Counted from the first letter of the stretch, positions 45,064-53,720 are shown. The stretch: 64,000 bases of DNA from Caloramator australicus RC3 (GCF_000297115.1 NZ_CAKP01000001.1:18759-82758), one strand, 5' to 3'. Notes: generated by a model not told the origin, from the sequence alone. A program made the numbers and translations.

Positions 45064-45936
45064 ATGAAAAAAATTTTATCTGTTTTACTGTCATTATTTT
45101 TTATTTTTTCCTTTACATCTTGTTCTAATAATTCTAATTTAAACAAACCAACGTTTAAAATCGGAGCATTGCCTGATCAAAACGCATCTGAATTAACTAG
45201 TGCGATGACAAAAATGGCAGAATATCTAAGTAATAAAACAGGGCTTAAAGTGGAATACGTTCAATCTGTTGACTATGCTGCTTTAGTTACTGCCTTTGAA
45301 AGGGGTGAAATACATCTTGCATGGTTTGGAGGGCTAACTGGCGTTCAAGCAAGAAATAAAGTCCCAACAGCTGAAGCAATTGCACAAAGGCCAAGGGATG
45401 CTGAGTTTCATTCTGTTTTTATTGTGCAAAAAAATTTACCTGTTAATTCTATAAAGGATTTAAAAGGTTTAACCTTTACATTTGGTAGTGAAAGTTCTAC
45501 TTCAGGACATTTAATGCCTAGATATTATCTTTTGGAAAATGGAATCTACCCCGAAAAAGATTTTAATGGTAAGCCAAATTATTCAGGTTCCCATGATAAA
45601 ACATATAAATTAGTAGAATCTGGTGCCTTCCAAGCAGGTGTCCTTAATGAAGCTGTTTGGCAAAAAGCAGTTAAAGATGGAAAAGTAGATTTAAGTAAAG
45701 TTAGAGCATTTTACACCACACCAGCATATTTTGATTACAACTGGACAATAAATGGTAATGTTGATGAAATCTTCGGCAATGGAACTAAAGATAAGGTTAA
45801 AAATGCTATATTATCAATGGGTGAATCAGAAAAGGAAATCCTTGACTTCTTCCAAACCGATAAATTTATTGAAACAAAAAATGATAACTATAATGCAATT
45901 GAGTCTGTTGCGAAGCAACTTGGAATAATAAAATAA
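45064..45936 (+). CDS. PhnD-family ABC transporter substrate-binding lipoprotein (selenate-type candidate)
   Basis: The 290-residue lipoprotein has a signal peptide ending SFTSC (lipobox, Cys near 20). It is PhnD-like, with ALPDQNASELTSAMTKMAEYLS, then DYAALVTAFERGEIHLAWFGGLTGVQAR, then FGSESSTSGHLMPRYYL and SGSHDKTYKLVESG. The AWFGG..GVQAR and SESSTSGHLMPR blocks resemble, from memory, the group annotated as putative selenate-binding rather than phosphonate-binding; this needs a profile search. The ribosome-binding site is TAGGAGGG. It heads a four-gene ABC operon with PhnC- and PhnE-type components, and no C-P lyase genes are nearby. Confidence 0.8.
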   Translation: MKKILSVLLSLFFIFSFTSCSNNSNLNKPTFKIGALPDQNASELTSAMTKMAEYLSNKTGLKVEYVQSVDYAALVTAFERGEIHLAWFGGLTGVQARNKVPTAEAIAQRPRDAEFHSVFIVQKNLPVNSIKDLKGLTFTFGSESSTSGHLMPRYYLLENGIYPEKDFNGKPNYSGSHDKTYKLVESGAFQAGVLNEAVWQKAVKDGKVDLSKVRAFYTTPAYFDYNWTINGNVDEIFGNGTKDKVKNAILSMGESEKEILDFFQTDKFIETKNDNYNAIESVAKQLGIIK

Positions 45937-45945
45937 GGTGATAGT

Positions 45946-46676
45946 ATGAATGTGATTGAAATTAAAAATTTAACAAAAAAATATAAAGAAATGGAGGTTT
46001 TATCTTCCATTTCTTTTAATATTCAAAGCGGTGAGTTAGTAGCAATTTTAGGACCATCAGGCGTTGGCAAAACAACTCTTTTTAATATTATTGCTAAAGT
46101 TGTTTCTTTTGATTCCGGTGAAATTATAATTGATAAAAAAATTTAAATGATTATTTTTCCAATAAAGAACTTGCTAAAAAAATTGGTATAATAAGACAAC
46201 ATTTTGACTTAATCGATGAATTGCCTGTTATTCATAATGTTCTTTCTGGTAAACTTCATGAATGGGGACTATTTAAGTCATTATTTAGTCTTATTTTCCC
46301 TCAGGAAAAGAATTTAGCATATGATGCCCTAAAACGAGTTGGATTAGAGGATAAAGCATTCGAAAAAACTCGAAATCTTTCAGGCGGCGAAAAGCAAAGA
46401 GTTGCTATAGCAAGGGTCTTAGTTCAAAAGCCTAAAATAATCTTAGCTGATGAACCAGTTTCTTCACTTGACCCTGTAAGGGCAGAAGACATACTTCAAA
46501 TGCTAACTAGTATCGTTAAAGAGGATAACATGACACTGTTGTGTTGCCTTCATTCAATAGAATTTGCAAAGAAATACTTTAATAGAATTATTGGCTTAAA
46601 GGAAGGTAAAATATGTTTTGACGTAGCCACTGAAAACTTAACTGAAAATTTATTAAAAAATCTTTATTCCTACTAG
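45946..46676 (+). CDS. PhnC-type ABC ATPase, frame broken at an A7 run
   Basis: Two frames make one ATPase of about 243 residues. Walker A is GPSGVGKTTL (near 35-44), the Q-loop is GIIRQHFDLIDELPVIHNVLSG, the ABC signature is [15 protein letters not shown], Walker B is KIILADEP and the His switch is LLCCLHSIEFA. The break is at A7 46135-46141; adding one A restores IDKKNLNDYFSNKELAKKIG. As sequenced, Walker A is separated from the signature motif and no functional ATPase would be made. The ATG follows the binding-protein stop by 10 bp (AAGGTGATAGT). The same kind of error occurs in the second permease gene. Confidence 0.82.
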
Positions 46677-46687
46677 GAGTTGGAATT

Positions 46688-47458
46688 ATGCAAATTAATA
46701 ATAAAAAAAGATTATTGCTTATAGTAATAGTCATAACTTTTCTTTTATCACCCTTTTTAATAAATAATAATGATGGATTAATCCATTCTAACGGTTATAT
46801 ATTAATTTATCATATTTTAATTTCTTTATTGCATCTAGATTTATCTTTTAAAACAATATCACTCGCTGTGATTTCAACCATAAGAACTTTATCTTATGCA
46901 ATTGCTGGATCGATATTAGCTATTATTATAGGTTTTATACTTGGAGTTTTAAGTTCTAATGTGTTAATAACAAATAGATTAATAAGTAATTTATTCAAAA
47001 ATATACTTGAAGTAATGCGCACAATACATGAACTTGTTTGGGCATGGCTTTTAGTTTCTGCCTTTGGCCTTTCTCCATTTTCAGGTATTTTTGCAATTGC
47101 AATTCCCTATGGAGGAATTCTTGGCAGAATATATTGTAATTATTTTAATAGTGTTCCCAAAGAACCCATATTCTCTCTAAAAAATTCTGGCGCCTCAAAA
47201 CTTCAATGTTTATTTTACGGTTATATACCTATAATAAAAGCCGACATTCTTAGCTATACTCTATATAGATTTGAATGTGCAGTAAGATCATCAACTGTTA
47301 TGAGCTTTGTAGGGCTTGGGGGGTTAGGTTATCAAATTCAATTATCTCTTGATGATTTAAATTTTAACAAAGCTTGGACTTATATATTATTTCTTGTTAT
47401 ATTAGTATATCTAATTGATTTATGGAGTAGTGCTATCCGAAAGAGGTTGGTAAAATGA
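46688..47458 (+). CDS. PhnE-type ABC permease 1
   Basis: The 256-residue permease has about six helices. The helix TIRTLSYAIAGSILAIIIGFILGVLSS is followed by ILEVMRTIHELVWAWLLV, the PhnE signature, and a C-terminal EAA-like loop SLKNSGASKLQCLFYGYIP with RSSTVMSFVGLGGLGYQI. It forms the membrane channel with the second permease. The start has AGGAGTTGG. Its stop overlaps the ATG of the next permease (ATGA), indicating coupled translation of the two channel subunits. Confidence 0.85.
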   Translation: MQINNKKRLLLIVIVITFLLSPFLINNNDGLIHSNGYILIYHILISLLHLDLSFKTISLAVISTIRTLSYAIAGSILAIIIGFILGVLSSNVLITNRLISNLFKNILEVMRTIHELVWAWLLVSAFGLSPFSGIFAIAIPYGGILGRIYCNYFNSVPKEPIFSLKNSGASKLQCLFYGYIPIIKADILSYTLYRFECAVRSSTVMSFVGLGGLGYQIQLSLDDLNFNKAWTYILFLVILVYLIDLWSSAIRKRLVK

Positions 47459-48254
47459 AGCAAAAAGATATGTTTGTTTCTCTTTCAACGTATCTAGTTA
47501 CAATTCTTATTATTTTCGCTTGGCTATTTATCTTCATTATTGATAAAGCTAGTTTAAAAGAATTATTTAATAAAAATAATTTTGAGCATAGTAAAAAATT
47601 CTTATTAGGTCTATTAGGATTTTTGGAAGAAAAACCTGCCTTCCTTGATATTAACTCCTGGAAAAACGCGTTGATATTAACCTTTGAAACCTTTGTTATG
47701 AGCGTCATTGCAATTTCATTAGCAACTCTTTCAGCTTTTTTTACTGTAATTTTTGCAGCATTTAACTTTACGAATGATATTGTAACAAAAAAAATAATTA
47801 TTTTGATAAATTTTTATATTACTTTATAAGATTAATATATATCTTCTCAAGAGCCATTCCTGAACTTCTTTGGGCTTTAATTATAGTATTCGTTTTAAAA
47901 CCTGGACTTTTAGCAGGTGCTATAGCTTTGGCAATACACAACTTTGGCATATTAGGTAAACTTTGCTCAGAAGTTATTGAAAATTTAGATAGCAAGCCAC
48001 TATTAAATTTAGCTTCTTGTGGTGCTACAAAAACTCAAATTTTCTTTTATGGAATATTACCATCGGTTTATGACAAATTCATTGAATATATACTATATAG
48101 ATTTGAAATTATAACAAGAACTACAATAGTTGTAGGTTTTATAGGTGCAGGAGGTTTAGGTCAACAATTTAAATTAAGCATGAGCTATTTCAATTATTCT
48201 GAGATTACATTGCTTTTGTTGTGCTATTTTATTTTAGTTAAATTAACGGAATAG
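47455..48254 (+). CDS. PhnE-type ABC permease 2, frame broken at an A8 run
   Basis: Frames 47455-47829 and 47928-48254, with untranslated-looking sequence between, make one permease of about 267 residues. The intervening sequence reads RLIYIFSRAIPELLWALIIVF in the second frame, the family signature. Adding one A to the A8 run 47787-47794 gives VTKKNNYFDKFLYYFIRLI and a continuous protein; a T insertion at 47823 would also work but yields a less natural loop. The C-terminal EAA-like loop is SCGATKTQIFFYGILP, with GFIGAGGLGQQF. The C-terminus is about ten residues shorter than in permease 1. Confidence 0.78.
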
Positions 48255-48324
48255 TTAATTATTGAAATATACCCCCTCTTAGTATATAATTTTGGGTGTA
48301 AAATAATTATGGAAGGGGATTTAT

Positions 48325-48651
48325 ATGTTGATATTAAACTCTAACAATGAGATAAAAGATTTCATATCATCCAATCAAATGGCAATATTATATTTTACAG
48401 TGGAAGGATGCAATGTTTGTAAAGTTTTACTACCTAAAATAGAAGAAATGCTTCAAAAATATCCAAACGTAAAACTTGCAAAAATAGATGTGTCAAAAAC
48501 CCTTGAAGCCGCTGGTGCTTATTCTGTATTTGCTTATCCAACTATACTTTTATATATAGAAGGCAAAGAATACGCAAGGGAATCAAGATATGTTAGCGTA
48601 GAAGGTTTTGAGGAAACTATAAAAAAATACTATAATCTGCTTTTTAGTTAA
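48325..48651 (+). CDS. Thioredoxin-family protein
   Basis: The 108-residue cytoplasmic protein has a thioredoxin fold. The redox motif is CNVC (near residues 29-32) in ILYFTVEGCNVCKVLLPKI, followed by AKIDVSKTLEAAGAYSVFAYPTILLYIEG with the cis-Pro in AYPT. The CNVC motif differs from the CGPC of canonical thioredoxin, so a specialised reductant role is likely. GGAAGGGG precedes the ATG. It lies 70 bp after the ABC operon on the same strand and could belong to it functionally. Confidence 0.9.
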   Translation: MLILNSNNEIKDFISSNQMAILYFTVEGCNVCKVLLPKIEEMLQKYPNVKLAKIDVSKTLEAAGAYSVFAYPTILLYIEGKEYARESRYVSVEGFEETIKKYYNLLFS

Positions 48652-48654
48652 AAA

Positions 48655-48680
48655 GGCTGCTAAATTGCAGCCCCTTCTTT
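48655..48680. terminator. Hairpin between thioredoxin-like and MFS genes
   Basis: GGCTGC pairs with GCAGCC, with a T-rich tract after it on the plus strand. Confidence 0.7.
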
Positions 48681-49895
48681 TTTACCTAGATTTTCTTTTT
48701 TATCGTATTTACTTAAAAGATACATAAAAATGCTCGCAGCAGAGCTTAAAATAAATATAAGTGGCCAAACATTTCTTACTCCATATTTTTGTATGAATCT
48801 TCCCATTATCAATGGGCTAATCCCATGTCCTAAACCTTGAACTATAGACATAAGTGAATTAAACCTTCCTCTGTGGGAGGCTGGAGTATGATCTGCAATA
48901 TAAACTCCCGAATTTGTGGCATGCAGTATTTCCCCAAGCGTCCAAATAAATGTCGACAAAATATAAGGATAGAAACTTACAAAAAAATATTGTATGCCAA
49001 AGCCGATTGCAAAAAATATTCCTGCAATCGTTATATTTAATATAGCTTTATTTTTTCTTGTTATGTGAATGATTATCGTTGTAAACGTTATTACAACAGT
49101 TGCATTTATTGAATTTATTATGCTCATAAACCTTGCAGCATTTTCGCCGTAAACGTCCTTTAATTGTATCGTCGTTGAAAAGTTAACCTGGGCATAAGAA
49201 AAGGCAAAAATTGAAGAAATAAGAGCAAAATATAATAATTCTTTTCTTTCAAATAATACTTTAAAGGTATTGCCTTCCTTTGGTCTTTCCATCTCGTCAA
49301 GTTCGTCATGTTTAATTTCAGGTTCCCTTACAAAATACCATATAAAGAACACTGATAAAAATATAGCTACTGCGTTCCCTATAAAAATTAGATTAAAGTA
49401 ATTTATATATAAAAATCCTGCTATCAACGGACCAACTGCAAATCCAACGTTTATTCCAAGATAAATTAACGAAAATGTTTGTTTTCTGTTTTCTTTGTTT
49501 GTAAGGTCCGTTACCATAGCGCTGTTTATAGGCTGTGCAGCACCATTCAAAACTCCAAATAAAATAACAAACCATGGAATCATGGTTTTATCAATAAAGG
49601 CACAGGCTAGGATAAAAAGCCCTGCAATAGTCTGGCAAAAAACGAAAATGCTTTTTCTTCCATATTTATCAGCAAGTTTTCCTCCCAAGATTGAACCTGG
49701 AATATATGATGCCGCTGCAAGGCTTATAAATTCCCCCGCAGCCTTCGGCGACATTTTAAGCTTATCGGTTAAGAGCATAGTCATTAATGGGAAGACAAAG
49801 TTTCCCATGCTGTTTATAACCCTTGCCAAAAATAAAAAATATATATCCCTCGGAAGTCCTATATATGGTGAAAAAAATTTTTTAAATAAATTCAT
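48660..49895 (-). CDS. Major facilitator superfamily transporter
   Basis: The 411-residue protein has twelve helices. Helix 2-3 carries the MFS motif GGKLADKYGRKSIF (near residues 60-73) and helix 5 has NVGFAVGPLIAGFLY. It belongs to the drug:H+ antiporter-like MFS proteins; the substrate is not inferable. The start at 49895 follows AAGGGTGGGCTGAAA, inside the end of the DUF2500 gene, whose stop it precedes by 14 bp of overlap. The two genes are therefore translationally coupled. Confidence 0.85.
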   Translation of the reverse strand: MNLFKKFFSPYIGLPRDIYFLFLARVINSMGNFVFPLMTMLLTDKLKMSPKAAGEFISLAAASYIPGSILGGKLADKYGRKSIFVFCQTIAGLFILACAFIDKTMIPWFVILFGVLNGAAQPINSAMVTDLTNKENRKQTFSLIYLGINVGFAVGPLIAGFLYINYFNLIFIGNAVAIFLSVFFIWYFVREPEIKHDELDEMERPKEGNTFKVLFERKELLYFALISSIFAFSYAQVNFSTTIQLKDVYGENAARFMSIINSINATVVITFTTIIIHITRKNKAILNITIAGIFFAIGFGIQYFFVSFYPYILSTFIWTLGEILHATNSGVYIADHTPASHRGRFNSLMSIVQGLGHGISPLIMGRFIQKYGVRNVWPLIFILSSAASIFMYLLSKYDKKENLGKKEGAAI

Positions 49896-50265
49896 TTTCA
49901 GCCCACCCTTCAAAGCTCTCATTTTTTCTAAAATCCTTTAACCATTCCCCTTGGTATGTAAGATATCCTTCTTCTCCTTTAAAAATCCCATCGTAAAGAA
50001 TATTATTGCATAAAAGTTCTATTGTTTTTCCACCTTCAGTTTCAAAGGTTATAGAAAATTTTGTTCTATTTAGGTTACGACTCACATGATAAGGAATATT
50101 TACCGTTCTTATCATAAACGCCTTTTTGTCTATAACTTTTGCTCGTATCGTCTTAACTGGTGACAATAAATTTTTTAAATATCTTATTAATATTAAAAAA
50201 ATAATAATTGCCATCAATATAGTTATTATATATTGAATTACTATTGTAAAAAAATATATTGCCAT
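49882..50265 (-). CDS. DUF2500 membrane protein
   Basis: The 127-residue protein has one or two N-terminal helices (residues 3-30). A soluble DUF2500 domain follows, with SPVKTIRAKVIDKKAFMIR, KFSITFETEGGKTIELLCN and GEEGYLTYQGEWLKDF. The function of DUF2500 is unknown. AGGTGATTTAT precedes the ATG at 50265; the track-style longer start three codons up has no site. It overlaps the downstream MFS gene. Confidence 0.85.
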   Translation of the reverse strand: MAIYFFTIVIQYIITILMAIIIFLILIRYLKNLLSPVKTIRAKVIDKKAFMIRTVNIPYHVSRNLNRTKFSITFETEGGKTIELLCNNILYDGIFKGEEGYLTYQGEWLKDFRKNESFEGWAENEFI

Positions 50266-50391
50266 ATAAATCACCTGCTAATTTTTTCATAATATTACTA
50301 TTCTATATAAATCTATAAATTCCTTTAAATCGATGTCAAAAAATTTTTACCTTAATATACTAATATAAGAAAGCCTTTGGGGTTGATTAAT

Positions 50392-51681
50392 ATGTATTTT
50401 AGAAATTTAGTAGTAGGAGTTAATACATTAGTCCCTCTTAAAAATGGGAAATTAACAAGATACATTAATTTTGATAACGCTGCAACCACACCTCCATTTA
50501 TAAACGTCATGAATGCAATAAATAGTTTTGCCCCATGGTATTCATCTATCCACAGGGGAACAGGGTATAAATCTGTATTTTCAACAGAAATCTATGAATC
50601 ATCAAGAGAAAAGGTATTAAACTTTGTAGGTGCTGATTCAAAACTTGATACCGTAATTTATGTTAGAAATACAACTGAGGCGATAAATAAGTTATCAAAC
50701 AGATTATGTAAAGATGATAAATGCGTAGTGCTTTCTACATTTATGGAACACCATTCAAATGACCTTCCTTGGAGGGGGAAGTTTAAAGTTGATTATATTG
50801 AAACCGATGATTGTGGAAGGCTTTTGCTGGATGATTTAGAAGGTAAACTTAAAAAATACGATGGAAAAGTTAAACTTGTAGCTGTAACTGGAGCTTCAAA
50901 TGTAACAGGTTATATTAATCCTTATTATGAAATTGCAAAATTAGCACATAAATATGGGGCATTTATTTTAGTGGACGGTGCTCAGCTTATTCCCCACAGA
51001 AAATTTGATATGAAATCCCATTCAGATGATGAACATATAGACTTTATAGCCTTTTCTGGGCATAAAATGTATGCTCCCTTTGGTGTCGGTGCCCTAATCG
51101 GTCCTAAAAGGATTTTTGAAAAGGGGGAACCTGATTTAAAGGGGGGTGGAACCGTTAAGGTTGTCTCCCATGATTTTGTAATATGGGAGGATCCACCTTC
51201 TAAAGAAGAGGCAGGAACGCCAAATCTTATGGGAGTTGTGGCACTCATTGCTGCAATTGAAACCCTTCAAAATATAGGAATGGATAAAATAGATGAATAT
51301 GAAAGAATCCTTTTAAAATATGCAAATCATATTTTATCCCAATTTAATGATGTAGAACTTTACTGTCCAAATATTAGTAATAAAGTAGCTATTATTCCCT
51401 TTAATATCAAGGGTATATATCATGGCAAAGTTGCAGAAATACTTTCTGACTATTTTGCAATTGCTGTAAGAAGCGGATGCTTTTGTGCTCAGCCATATAT
51501 TCAAAGGCTTTTAAGGATAGATAAAGAAAAAATACTAAAAATAGCAAAAAATCCAGACTCTAAAAGACCAGGAATGGTAAGATTAAGCTTTGGACTTTAC
51601 AACACCTGCGATGAGATTGATATCCTTGCAAGGGCTATAAGATTTATTATAGCTAATAAATCCTATTTCCTGTCGAATTGA
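50392..51681 (+). CDS. Class V aminotransferase: cysteine desulfurase / selenocysteine lyase-like
   Basis: The 429-residue PLP enzyme has INFDNAATTPP (near 26-36), TFMEHHSNDLPW (substrate/PLP His), VDGAQLIPH, the PLP lysine in FIAFSGHKMYAPFGVG (near 222) and a C-terminal RSGCFCAQPYIQRL. The last contains the Cys that accepts sulfur or selenium on the active-site loop. It resembles SufS/CsdB and EF2568-like proteins, which act on cysteine or selenocysteine. No SufU or SufE is adjacent. GGGGTTGATTAAT precedes the ATG at 50392. TusA-like and YedE genes lie 0.6-1 kb away, convergent, supporting a sulfur/selenium role. Confidence 0.85.
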   Translation: MYFRNLVVGVNTLVPLKNGKLTRYINFDNAATTPPFINVMNAINSFAPWYSSIHRGTGYKSVFSTEIYESSREKVLNFVGADSKLDTVIYVRNTTEAINKLSNRLCKDDKCVVLSTFMEHHSNDLPWRGKFKVDYIETDDCGRLLLDDLEGKLKKYDGKVKLVAVTGASNVTGYINPYYEIAKLAHKYGAFILVDGAQLIPHRKFDMKSHSDDEHIDFIAFSGHKMYAPFGVGALIGPKRIFEKGEPDLKGGGTVKVVSHDFVIWEDPPSKEEAGTPNLMGVVALIAAIETLQNIGMDKIDEYERILLKYANHILSQFNDVELYCPNISNKVAIIPFNIKGIYHGKVAEILSDYFAIAVRSGCFCAQPYIQRLLRIDKEKILKIAKNPDSKRPGMVRLSFGLYNTCDEIDILARAIRFIIANKSYFLSN

Positions 51682-51691
51682 GGGTGATAAT

Positions 51692-51934
51692 ATGAAAAAC
51701 ACATGGGTTAGCACAAAAAAGATAATCGCCATAATGCTCACTGGCGTATTTTGCTTTCTTAGTATAAAGGGTGTTATCAGCTCCACAGAATTTCTAACAG
51801 TTTTTACTATGATAATTTCCTTTTATTTTGGTCAATCGACTGCAAGGGATACTTTAAAGGATACTAATTTTTTCAAAACTATTGAAAATCATGTAAATGA
51901 TGAGAATGAGATAGAAAACAATAATCATAATTAA
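51692..51934 (+). CDS. Small two-helix membrane protein
   Basis: The 80-residue protein has two hydrophobic helices (about residues 10-29 and 33-52) and a polar Asn/Glu-rich tail. No family recognised with confidence; the shape is reminiscent of small phage holin-like proteins but no phage genes are present. AGGGTGATAAT precedes the ATG, which lies 10 bp after the desulfurase gene, so the two are co-transcribed. Confidence 0.65.
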   Translation: MKNTWVSTKKIIAIMLTGVFCFLSIKGVISSTEFLTVFTMIISFYFGQSTARDTLKDTNFFKTIENHVNDENEIENNNHN

Positions 51935-51940
51935 ACAGTA

Positions 51941-51978
51941 AAAATCGCCTCCGAAAAACAATTATGGAGGCGATTTTT
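51941..51978. terminator. Bidirectional terminator
   Basis: AAAATCGCCTCC pairs with GGAGGCGATTTT, followed by Ts, between convergent operons. Confidence 0.92.
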
Positions 51979-52009
51979 ATGTCCTTTAAATGTAAATTAT
52001 GGTAAATGT

Positions 52010-52243
52010 CTAATCCCTGTAAACAAGATTATATTGATTATTATTCCTCTTATAAATTGCATCCACTTCTTCTATTATAAAACCTGTTATATCTTCTTCA
52101 TATTCAAAGGCTGCTGAGATGCCACAACTTGAACTTAAAACCCTTGGAGTTGGCATAAGCTTTACATCTATGCCTTTGTCCCTTAGAAACCTTTGAAACT
52201 TAAATGCTCCGTTTTGTGTGTAGAAAGTTACTATATATTGCAT
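52010..52243 (-). CDS. DUF3343 protein
   Basis: The 77-residue protein has a DUF3343 pattern: FYTQNGAFKFQRFLRDKGI followed by LMPTPRVLSSSCGISAAFEYE, with one conserved Cys (near residue 40) positioned like a sulfur/selenium carrier. DUF3343 genes commonly sit beside yedF and yedE in selenium-utilising bacteria. It starts 4 bp after the TusA-like gene; AGTAGGTGACAAG is its ribosome-binding site. A role as acceptor for mobilised sulfur or selenium is inference. Confidence 0.85.
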   Translation of the reverse strand: MQYIVTFYTQNGAFKFQRFLRDKGIDVKLMPTPRVLSSSCGISAAFEYEEDITGFIIEEVDAIYKRNNNQYNLVYRD

Positions 52244-52247
52244 CTTG

Positions 52248-52460
52248 TCACCTACTTAAAGTTAAAAGTATTCCCTCATCATTTTCTACAACTTCAACAT
52301 TATATCCGCTATTTTTAGCAAATCTTTTTATGTTTTCCCTTGCTGTTGCATTGTCAACCAAAACCTTAACTCCATCAGGCGAAGCTTCAATGGCCTTCTT
52401 TGTCAAAAGAACAGGCTCTGGGCAGGATCTTCCCCTTGCATCAACTAAATTACCCTTCAA
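52248..52460 (-). CDS. yedF: TusA-like sulfurtransferase (short YedF type)
   Basis: The 70-residue protein reads MKGNLVDARGRSCPEPVLLTKKAIE, with the TusA-family CPxP motif (Cys near 12) and the NATARENIKRFAKNSGYNVEV segment. YedF proteins linked to selenium metabolism usually add a C-terminal DsrE-like domain; this one lacks it and is the minimal form. The TTG at 52460 is the likely start: GGGGGAG lies six bases upstream, whereas the ATG at 52487 lacks a site and yields a low-complexity leader. The start overlaps the yedE stop by 11 bp. Confidence 0.82.
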   Translation of the reverse strand: MKGNLVDARGRSCPEPVLLTKKAIEASPDGVKVLVDNATARENIKRFAKNSGYNVEVVENDEGILLTLSR

Positions 52461-53535
52461 CTTTAACTCCCCCTTTAACTTTAACATTAACTTCCCTTTC
52501 TATGTTAAAGTATCCTATAAGTGCAACTATTATAAACCCTATAATAACCGCAATTTTCCCGTTTGGAGTAGGTCCATCTGGAGTTGAAGCAAGCTTAAAG
52601 TTATGGGCAAAGGCTGCTCCAACAAGCATTCCAAGAACTGTAATAGCAGAATCTATATTGCCTTCTCCTGCTAATATAAGTTGTCTTAATGGGCATCCAC
52701 CAAGTAAAACTGATCCAAAACCTGCAAGTCCCATTCCAAGGAAGTTCCATAAAGCATCATTATGGGCAACAGGCTGCTTTACAAAACCTAATGTAAACTT
52801 TCCAATAGCAATATTGCCCAATAGTGCAGCAACAAAGATTGCAATAAATCCTGAAATTAAATACCAGTCTTTAAATAATATAAGGTCCCTTATTCCTCCA
52901 ACCATACACATTCTTGTTCTTTGGGCAAACCCTCCAACTATAAGTCCAGCAACCAAAGCTAAAAATATTGGTGCATGCATAGAGCCTGGTCCCTTTTGAC
53001 TAAAGAATATAAAGGTTGGCGCTGCTAAAAGCAATACTAATAAACCTATGTTAATTGCTGGTAATAAAAATCCTTCTGCTTTGTTTAAAGTATATGTTCT
53101 TTTTAATGTAAATCCTTTGTTTAAGAATATTATTCCAATATATATGCCTGCTGCAAAGCCTATAAGACCAACAACTGCATTTAAGTCTCCCCCTGCGATT
53201 CTTAAAACCATCCTTAATGGGCAACCTAAAAACATTAACGCACCTATCATAACTATAAAACCAAGAACAAATCTTACAAGTGGTGACGAGCCTCCCCTTG
53301 CATTAAATTCCTTTTTCCCATAGGACATCAAGAAGGCTCCTAAAACAATCCCTATAATTTCTGGTCTTATATACTGAACAAGTTCTGCCCTATGAAGTCC
53401 AAGCCCTCCCGCGATATCCCTTATAAAGCAGGCAATACAGATACCCATATTTACTGGATTGCCAAACTTTACAAGTAATACTGCTAAAAGTCCCACAATA
53501 AGACCATTGATAATGATTAACCTTTTATCCTGCAT
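52450..53535 (-). CDS. yedE: YedE-family membrane transporter, selenium-metabolism type
   Basis: The 361-residue protein has about nine or ten helices in two YeeE/YedE halves. Both halves contain a paired motif of a Cys in a re-entrant loop: FLGCPLRMVLRIAGG (near 100) and LGGCPLRQLILAGEG (near 285). MGICIACFIRDIAGGLGLHRAELVQYIRPEIIG near residues 30-63 resembles, from memory, the selenium-associated YedE/FdhT subfamily rather than plain thiosulfate TsuA. The substrate could be a reduced Se or S compound. The start at 53535 follows GGGGGATGGTT. It is the first gene of yedE-yedF-DUF3343. Confidence 0.85.
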   Translation of the reverse strand: MQDKRLIIINGLIVGLLAVLLVKFGNPVNMGICIACFIRDIAGGLGLHRAELVQYIRPEIIGIVLGAFLMSYGKKEFNARGGSSPLVRFVLGFIVMIGALMFLGCPLRMVLRIAGGDLNAVVGLIGFAAGIYIGIIFLNKGFTLKRTYTLNKAEGFLLPAINIGLLVLLLAAPTFIFFSQKGPGSMHAPIFLALVAGLIVGGFAQRTRMCMVGGIRDLILFKDWYLISGFIAIFVAALLGNIAIGKFTLGFVKQPVAHNDALWNFLGMGLAGFGSVLLGGCPLRQLILAGEGNIDSAITVLGMLVGAAFAHNFKLASTPDGPTPNGKIAVIIGFIIVALIGYFNIEREVNVKVKGGVKVEG

Positions 53536-53671
53536 AACCATCCCCCTTTTTTATATTTTCAATTTAATTATATGGTAATAGATAAAACATTAAAAATCGT
53601 TAATTTTTATGAATATTAAGATAATTATTTATTTTATTGATAAAGTCTCAAATTGTTTGTAAAAATAAAAT

Positions 53672-53707
53672 TTGTCCCCTTAGAGTTTTGTGCCTCTAAG
53701 GGGACAA
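53672..53707 (-). terminator. Terminator of the subtilase gene
   Basis: A 14-bp perfect stem TTGTCCCCTTAGAG / CTCTAAGGGGACAA, with T-rich sequence following on the minus strand. Confidence 0.92.
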
Positions 53708-53720
53708 TAATTTTTACGTT

